Of a DNA stretch of 11,062 bases, positions 7,035 to 11,062 are shown in pieces. The translations under genes and the position numbers were made by a program. Position 1 is the first letter of the stretch. Each line of letters opens with the position of its first letter. The notes beneath the pieces were generated by a model. The model had not been told where the DNA came from. It was given only the letters and a program-made list of their open reading frames with translations, and did not search any database. This DNA is from Clostridia bacterium (GTDB taxonomy: Bacteria; Bacillota; Clostridia; Oscillospirales; CAG-272): positions 1 to 11,062 of the forward strand of contig JAFOAB010000288.1 of NCBI GenBank assembly GCA_017382555.1. Reading direction: 5' to 3'.

Positions 7035-8828
7035 TTACTCTTCCTCGGTACGGGTAATTGCTATGGAAAGCTCCTCAAGAGCCTTTGCATCAGCCTCTGC
7101 GGGGCACTTGGTCATAAGCTCGGATGCGTTCTGTGCCTTCGGGAATGCGATAACGTCGCGGATATCCTCAAGGCCGAGAAGGAGGGTCACAAGTCTGTCA
7201 AAGCCGAATGCAAGACCGCCGTGAGGGGGTACACCGTACTTGAACGCGTCAAGCAGGAAGCCGAACTTTGCCTGTGCCTCCTCGGGGGTAAAGCCGAGTG
7301 CCGCAAACATTCTCTGCTGAATTTCGGGATCGTGGATTCTGATGGAGCCACCGCCGATCTCGGTACCGTTCATAACGATATCGTATGCAATAGCGCGTAC
7401 GTTTCCTCTGTCGGTATCAAGCTTGTCGAGATCCTCGGGATTGGGCATGGTGAAGGGGTGATGCTTTGCGTAGTATCTTCCGTCCTCCTCGGAGTACTCG
7501 AAGAGCGGGAAGTCGGTAACCCAGAGGAGCTTGGTCTCCATGGGATCAAGCAGACCGAGGCGCTTTGCACACTCGCAACGGAGAGCGCCGAGGGTTGCAA
7601 ATACGGTATCATCCTTATCGGCAACGATGCAGATAAGGTCGCCGTCCTCAAAATTCATTCTCTCAAGGATCGCCTTGTTCTCCTCATCGGTAAGGAACTT
7701 TGCGTAGGAGGAGGAGGTCTCACCCTTGTTCATCTTGTACCAAGCAAGGCCCTTTGCCTTATAGGTCTTTGCGAACTCGCCGAGTCCGTCGATCTCCTTA
7801 CGGGGCATAGAGCCGCCGCCCTTTACGTTGATGGCGCGTACGCTTCCGCCATTCTCGATGCATCCGGTAAATACCTTGAAGGAGGTTTTTGCCGCAATGT
7901 CGGAGATATTGGTAAGCTCAAAGCCGAAGCGGACGTCGGGCTTATCGGAGCCGTAGCGCTCCATTGCCTCTGCGTAGGTAAGACGGGGGAGAGGAAGCTG
8001 GATATCCTCGCCTCTGAACTCCTTCCAAACCTTCTTGAGGTAGCCCTCGGTGGTGGCAATAACGTCCTCCTGAGTAACGAAGGAGTACTCGGTATCTATC
8101 TGGGTAAACTCGGGCTGGCGGTCAACGCGCAGATCCTCGTCGCGGAAGCAGCGTGCAAGCTGGAAGTAACGGTCAAAGCCGGATACCATAAGAAGCTGCT
8201 TGTAAAGCTGGGGGGACTGGGGAAGCGCATAGAACTTACCGGGGTGAACGCGGCTGGGAACGAGGTAGTCACGTGCGCCCTCGGGGGTAGGTCCGATAAG
8301 GTTGGGGGTCTCTATTTCAAGGAAGCCCTCGCCCATATAGTACTCACGGGTAATACGTGCGATCTCGCTTCTTGCGATAATGTTTCTCGCGAGGTCGGGA
8401 CGGCGAAGGTCAAGATAGCGGTAGCGCATACGAAGCTCGGGGCGCACCTGGCTGTTCTCAACGATCTCGAAGGGGGGAGTCTCGGAGCGGGAAAGCACGG
8501 TAAGCTCGCTTACCGCGATCTCGATCGCACCGGTGGGGATCTTGCGGTTTATCGCGTTCTCTCCGCGACTGCGTACAACACCCTTTGCCATAAGCACGGT
8601 CTCGCTTCTTACGCCGTATGCGATATCGAAGCTGTCAGCAGATGTCTCCTTGTCGAAGGAAAGCTGGATGATACCGCTTCTGTCGCGCAGGTCGATGAAA
8701 ATAAGCTGACCGAGGTCGCGCTGGCGCTGTGTCCAACCCATTACGGTAACGCTTTTACCGATATCCTTTTCGCTGAGCTCCGCGCATCTGCACGTTCTCT
8801 TGTCATTTTCCGAAAGTAAATTTGCCAT
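7035..8828 (-). CDS. aspS: Aspartyl-tRNA synthetase, bacterial type
   Basis: The 597-residue class IIb synthetase charges tRNA-Asp in the cytoplasm. An OB-fold anticodon-binding domain spans about 10-130 (VMGWTQRQRDLGQLIFIDLRDRSG). The catalytic core begins with RYRYLDLRRP (135-144) and contains the QSPQLYKQLLM site (204-214), motif 2 (RCFRDEDLRVDRQPEFTQID, 226-245), GTEIGGGSIRIHDP (488-501) and motif 3 (PHGGLAFGFDRL, 535-546). The roughly 120-residue GAD insertion between motifs 2 and 3, diagnostic of bacterial AspRS, is present at about 290-420. Leu39 in RDLG corresponds to the residue that is usually His in non-discriminating enzymes, so this one is probably specific for tRNA-Asp (family knowledge plus hand alignment). 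AAGGAA lies 7 bases before ATG 8828. The 40-base leader has no T-box and no clear promoter. Confidence 0.98.
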   Translation of the reverse strand: MANLLSENDKRTCRCAELSEKDIGKSVTVMGWTQRQRDLGQLIFIDLRDRSGIIQLSFDKETSADSFDIAYGVRSETVLMAKGVVRSRGENAINRKIPTGAIEIAVSELTVLSRSETPPFEIVENSQVRPELRMRYRYLDLRRPDLARNIIARSEIARITREYYMGEGFLEIETPNLIGPTPEGARDYLVPSRVHPGKFYALPQSPQLYKQLLMVSGFDRYFQLARCFRDEDLRVDRQPEFTQIDTEYSFVTQEDVIATTEGYLKKVWKEFRGEDIQLPLPRLTYAEAMERYGSDKPDVRFGFELTNISDIAAKTSFKVFTGCIENGGSVRAINVKGGGSMPRKEIDGLGEFAKTYKAKGLAWYKMNKGETSSSYAKFLTDEENKAILERMNFEDGDLICIVADKDDTVFATLGALRCECAKRLGLLDPMETKLLWVTDFPLFEYSEEDGRYYAKHHPFTMPNPEDLDKLDTDRGNVRAIAYDIVMNGTEIGGGSIRIHDPEIQQRMFAALGFTPEEAQAKFGFLLDAFKYGVPPHGGLAFGFDRLVTLLLGLEDIRDVIAFPKAQNASELMTKCPAEADAKALEELSIAITRTEEE

Positions 8829-8868
8829 TGTATGTTCCTTTCCGGGCTGTGCCCATCTTTCAATATCT

Positions 8869-10305
8869 TTACTTTTGTGCTTCCTCCATGCTTTCCAGCA
8901 CGTCGGAAACTATTATGTCAAGCGCGTTCTGCAGGAAGTAGCTTCTCTGCTTTAAAAACGCGGCAGGATCATCATTTTTACCGAGGATAAGGGTCTCGCA
9001 CGCATCCTCAAGCGTGTCGGGATATCCGAGCACGGCAATAACGTATATCGCCCTGTTTTGCTGCATCAGCTCAATGCTCTTGCGGCTGACCTCATCAGCC
9101 CCGCACACGTCGGCGGCATAATTTGCCGCAAGCTCCTCGTGCGAGCGGTTTACAAGCAGGTTCATCACCTTACCGCTTCTTGCGGGGTCGTTACAAAACG
9201 AGGTTATCGCCAAAACCGTTGCACTTGCGGGGTCAGCAACGGATACGTACTGCTCGCTCTCGCCTGCCTTTGGAAGCGGGAGAATTCCGTATACGGATTT
9301 ATCAAGCGTACCGAACTCGCCAACGGTGCCGAGGCGGAAGGCAGCGCCATCGCTCCCCACCGTTCCGTTCGAGCGGACGCCACCGTAGAGAAGCTTCTTC
9401 AGGCGCGAGAAGTTTTCGATTGCATTTCCGTCCGTTACCGAAACACGGAAGCCCTCCGCGGTGGGAACGGCATCCCTTGCGCCCATACCGAGCATCCATA
9501 CCACGGCATCGTCGCAATTCGTATCAAGCCCGTTGTCGCCGAGCGCCTTTACACGCTCCGCAAGGGCATCAAGCGTCCATTTTCCGCTTTCCGCAAGCGC
9601 GCCGAGCGCACCCGCATCAACAAGCCGCTTGTCAAATATAACGCCCTGAAGCGAATCCCTGAAGCCTACCGTAGCATCGGAGGCGGCAAGGTAAACGCGC
9701 GAGCAAACGGAAAGCGCATCGTTAATATCCTTGTAGTATCCCGCCGAGCCGAGGTCTACCCCCGGGACATTCTTCAGATCCGCAAGCAATCCGCCGGCCA
9801 GCAGATCTGTCGTATCATGGTTAAGCGCGGATGCGGTATCCGCATACAGGTCAAGCACCAGAAGATCCGCCGTATCACCCTCGTTTGCAGCCTTTGCCGC
9901 CATAACGTAGGATATGGGGTGCTCAAGCGTTACGGTCTTTATGGCGAGGTTGAGATCAAAGGCAAGTCTCTCTGCCGCCTCGCTGCTTGTGTTTGAAAGA
10001 AACGTCGGCGCATCGCCGCCACCGAAGCCGGTGACACGCTCGGTTTTCGCAACAAGTATCTTGAAGGTCTGCCCACCGTAATCGGCTACTCCTCCGGGCT
10101 GTATCGTTACAGCCTCATCGGGGCTTTTATCGGTATCAAGCGCGGCAAGCGTGCTTTCCGCAAGCGTTATCTCGTCATCGACAACCTCGGTGCTTATGCC
10201 TCTGCCTATGGCGAATGCCGCCGCCATACAGACCGCAAGTATAAGTATTACCGCGGCAATACGCCGCTTCGGGAACGCACTGCGTTCATTTGTGTTGTTT
10301 TGCAT
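8869..10305 (-). CDS. Membrane-anchored extracellular solute-binding-like protein
   Basis: The 478-residue protein has a basic N-terminus (PKRR, 12-15), a hydrophobic helix at about 16-34 and a long polar extracytoplasmic part. The latter resembles family 1 solute-binding proteins of sugar ABC transporters: an opening strand DYGGQTFKILVAK (75-87), SAGYYKDINDAL (187-198), the hinge-like VIFDKRLVDAGAL with GKWTLDAL (222-247), and YGILPLPKAGESEQYVSV (339-356). The helix contains Cys26 (LAVC), but Val at -1 and its position inside the helix make it a poor lipobox. It therefore looks anchored by an uncleaved helix, or has a degenerate lipoprotein signal. No permease or ATPase gene is visible nearby, so transport is unproven and a sensing or cell-envelope role is possible. 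The start at 10305 has a strong GGGAGGA 7 bases upstream, and an in-frame stop directly before it. The family call is moderate and the ligand unknown. Confidence 0.7.
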   Translation of the reverse strand: MQNNTNERSAFPKRRIAAVILILAVCMAAAFAIGRGISTEVVDDEITLAESTLAALDTDKSPDEAVTIQPGGVADYGGQTFKILVAKTERVTGFGGGDAPTFLSNTSSEAAERLAFDLNLAIKTVTLEHPISYVMAAKAANEGDTADLLVLDLYADTASALNHDTTDLLAGGLLADLKNVPGVDLGSAGYYKDINDALSVCSRVYLAASDATVGFRDSLQGVIFDKRLVDAGALGALAESGKWTLDALAERVKALGDNGLDTNCDDAVVWMLGMGARDAVPTAEGFRVSVTDGNAIENFSRLKKLLYGGVRSNGTVGSDGAAFRLGTVGEFGTLDKSVYGILPLPKAGESEQYVSVADPASATVLAITSFCNDPARSGKVMNLLVNRSHEELAANYAADVCGADEVSRKSIELMQQNRAIYVIAVLGYPDTLEDACETLILGKNDDPAAFLKQRSYFLQNALDIIVSDVLESMEEAQK

Positions 10306-10326
10306 TCACTTTCCTCCCTCACAGGG
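10306..10326 (-). promoter_or_regulatory. Strong ribosome binding site in a short hairpin
   Basis: The minus strand shows GGGAGGA ending 7 bases before ATG 10305, the strongest Shine-Dalgarno sequence in the window. Its GGG, with the adjoining A, can pair with CCCT just upstream across a 3-base loop (CCCT-GTG-AGGG, 10316-10326), which could partly mask the site. The stem has only four pairs, so a regulatory effect is speculative. The binding site itself is clear. Confidence 0.6.
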
Positions 10327-10350
10327 GGTCATTCACAGTTTCGATAAGCA

Positions 10351-10447
10351 GTACCGCCGAGATCCTTCGCTCGGAGTCCGCAAGCATCATTCTCGAGCGA
10401 AGCGAAGAATCCCTTGCGGCTCCTCGCTCAAGGATGACAGGCGGTAC
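10351..10447. repeat. 97-base nested palindromic intergenic element
   Basis: An almost end-to-end inverted repeat fills most of the 150-base gap between alr and the solute-binding-like gene. The arms pair in order: GTACCGCC (10351-10358) with GGCGGTAC (10440-10447), ATCCTT (10362-10367) with AAGGAT (10430-10435), GGAG (10373-10376) with CTCC (10420-10423), CCGCAAG (10378-10384) with CTTGCGG (10413-10419), and ATTCT (10389-10393) with AGAAT (10406-10410), leaving a loop around CGAGCGAAGCGA. That is 30 aligned pairs with small internal loops. The core GAGCGAAGCGAAGAATC resembles a GAGCGAAGCGAAG-type repeat that I recall from intergenic regions of many unrelated bacterial genomes. Either strand can fold. 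No U-run follows, so it is not a standard terminator, though it may weaken read-through or protect mRNA ends. Confidence 0.8.
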
Positions 10448-10455
10448 GCGCCGCA

Positions 10456-11062
10456 TCATTCATCGTCCGATATTCTCTGCACTCTCTTACCCACAAGGCA
10501 GATAAGCTCGTAGCATATCGTGTCCGCAAACGCGGCAAGCCTTTCAATATTTTCGCCCTTGCTGTCAAATATCACGGCTCTGTCGCCTATTTTAACGTCG
10601 CAATCACCGATGTCTACCATACACTGGTCCATACAAACGCGGCCGACAACGGGTGCGGGGGTTCCGTTTATCAGCACCTCTCCGCCCTGCGAGAAGGCAC
10701 GCAAAAATCCGTCCGCATAGCCGACACCGAGTGTGGCTATCCTCATATCCCTATCCGCCGTAAAGCGACCTCCGTAGCTTACGCTTTCGCCCTTTTTGAG
10801 CGTGTGCACGTGCATAACCGTGGTCATAAAGGTCATCACCGGCTCAAGCTTGATCGGCAGCTCGTAATCCCTATCGGGTGCAAGGCCGTAGAGGATTATT
10901 CCGGCACGCACCATGGAGTGTCTGAACTGCGGATATTTAAGCGCCGCCGCACTGTTACAGCAGTGGAGGCACAGCCCCCTTGCCGCGTCACCCAGCAGCT
11001 CGATTACTCTCATAAAGCTTGCGTGCTGACGCTCGGTTATACTGCAATCGGCACTGTCCGCA
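10456..11062 (-). CDS. alr: Alanine racemase, 5' end cut by window
   Basis: The last 201 residues of alanine racemase are present; the N-terminal half, with the PLP-binding lysine, lies beyond the right edge. The enzyme interconverts L- and D-alanine in the cytoplasm to supply cell-wall synthesis. Seen here, numbered in the fragment: HCCNSAAAL (33-41), the barrel-end MVRAGIILYGL (50-60), SYGGRF (95-100) in the C-terminal beta domain, GVGYADGFLR (112-121) with the catalytic Tyr115 that works from the partner subunit, and RVCMDQCMVDIG (141-152) with the substrate-binding Met-Asp pair (144-145). The frame stays open to the window edge, so the internal ATG at 11013 is not the start. The gene ends in TGA 9 bases before the 97-base palindrome. 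Confidence 0.95.
   Translation of the reverse strand, partial: ADSADCSITERQHASFMRVIELLGDAARGLCLHCCNSAAALKYPQFRHSMVRAGIILYGLAPDRDYELPIKLEPVMTFMTTVMHVHTLKKGESVSYGGRFTADRDMRIATLGVGYADGFLRAFSQGGEVLINGTPAPVVGRVCMDQCMVDIGDCDVKIGDRAVIFDSKGENIERLAAFADTICYELICLVGKRVQRISDDE

Larger units (their letters stand above)
1..10305 (-). other. Probable nine-gene transcription unit
   Basis: From the solute-binding-like gene to the aminotransferase all genes run in one direction. The gaps, in transcription order, are 40, 8, 7, -1, -11, 24, 7 and 7 bases, and none holds a terminator-like hairpin with a T-run or a recognisable promoter. The only larger break is the 150-base gap after alr, filled mainly by the palindrome. 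I infer one polycistronic message, possibly continuing from alr and past the left edge. Internal promoters inside coding sequence cannot be excluded by eye. Confidence 0.6.

Noticed and set aside
7221..8819. 532-codon open frame on the plus strand, antisense to aspS
   Set aside because: It is the mirror of aspS codon usage (few TTA, CTA, TCA codons). It has no recognisable domain and no start signals.
8844..8854. GGGC-TGT-GCCC mini-hairpin in the aspS leader as a terminator or operator
   Set aside because: It has only four pairs with a 3-base loop and no T-run follows. It is likely chance, and the leader is too short for a T-box.
10351..10447. Reading the palindrome as an intrinsic terminator of alr
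   Set aside because: The hairpin is long and internally mismatched and no U-tract follows on the minus strand (CTGCTTATCG comes next).
1..11062. Defence island, prophage, CRISPR or integrative element
   Set aside because: No nuclease-helicase, integrase, transposase, repeat-spacer or att-like structure was seen. The content is colinear housekeeping genes with uniform codon character.

Overview
The window carries ten protein-coding genes, all on the minus strand, packed almost end to end. It reads as ordinary chromosome of a Gram-positive, Clostridia-like bacterium, probably an uncultured gut or rumen lineage. The basis is a proofreading-dead PolA close to Taq polymerase in length, a discriminating-type bacterial AspRS, strong Shine-Dalgarno sequences of the GAGGTG/GGGAGG type, and clostridial-looking hypothetical membrane proteins. 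Genus-level placement cannot be made by eye. No phage, transposase, CRISPR, tRNA or rRNA gene was seen.

Layout, in transcription order (right to left): the C-terminal half of alanine racemase (alr, cut by the window edge); a 150-base gap with a 97-base nested palindrome; a membrane-anchored solute-binding-like protein; aspS (Asp-tRNA synthetase); truB (tRNA pseudouridine-55 synthase); pgeF (laccase-domain/purine nucleoside phosphorylase family); a small SLOG/YpsA-like protein; an 8-helix membrane protein; polA (DNA polymerase I); a short type II membrane-anchored protein; and the N-terminal 288 residues of a PLP aminotransferase (cut by the left edge).

From the solute-binding-like gene to the aminotransferase the gaps are -11 to +40 bases with no terminator visible, so these nine genes are probably one transcription unit. 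Several junctions look translationally coupled. pgeF/SLOG share the A of TAATG, SLOG/membrane protein overlap by 11 bases, and three junctions have the same geometry, TGAGGTNNNNATG, in which the stop codon of one gene lies inside the ribosome binding site of the next. The gene mix is housekeeping (tRNA charging and modification, nucleoside salvage, DNA repair synthesis, cell-wall D-alanine) interleaved with three or four uncharacterised or weakly characterised genes.

I did not find a clear novel defence or mobile system. The observations most worth following are the palindromic intergenic element, the repeated stop-in-SD junction, the SLOG/8-helix membrane protein pair and the orphan solute-binding-like protein. 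No gene-free stretch exceeds 150 bases.
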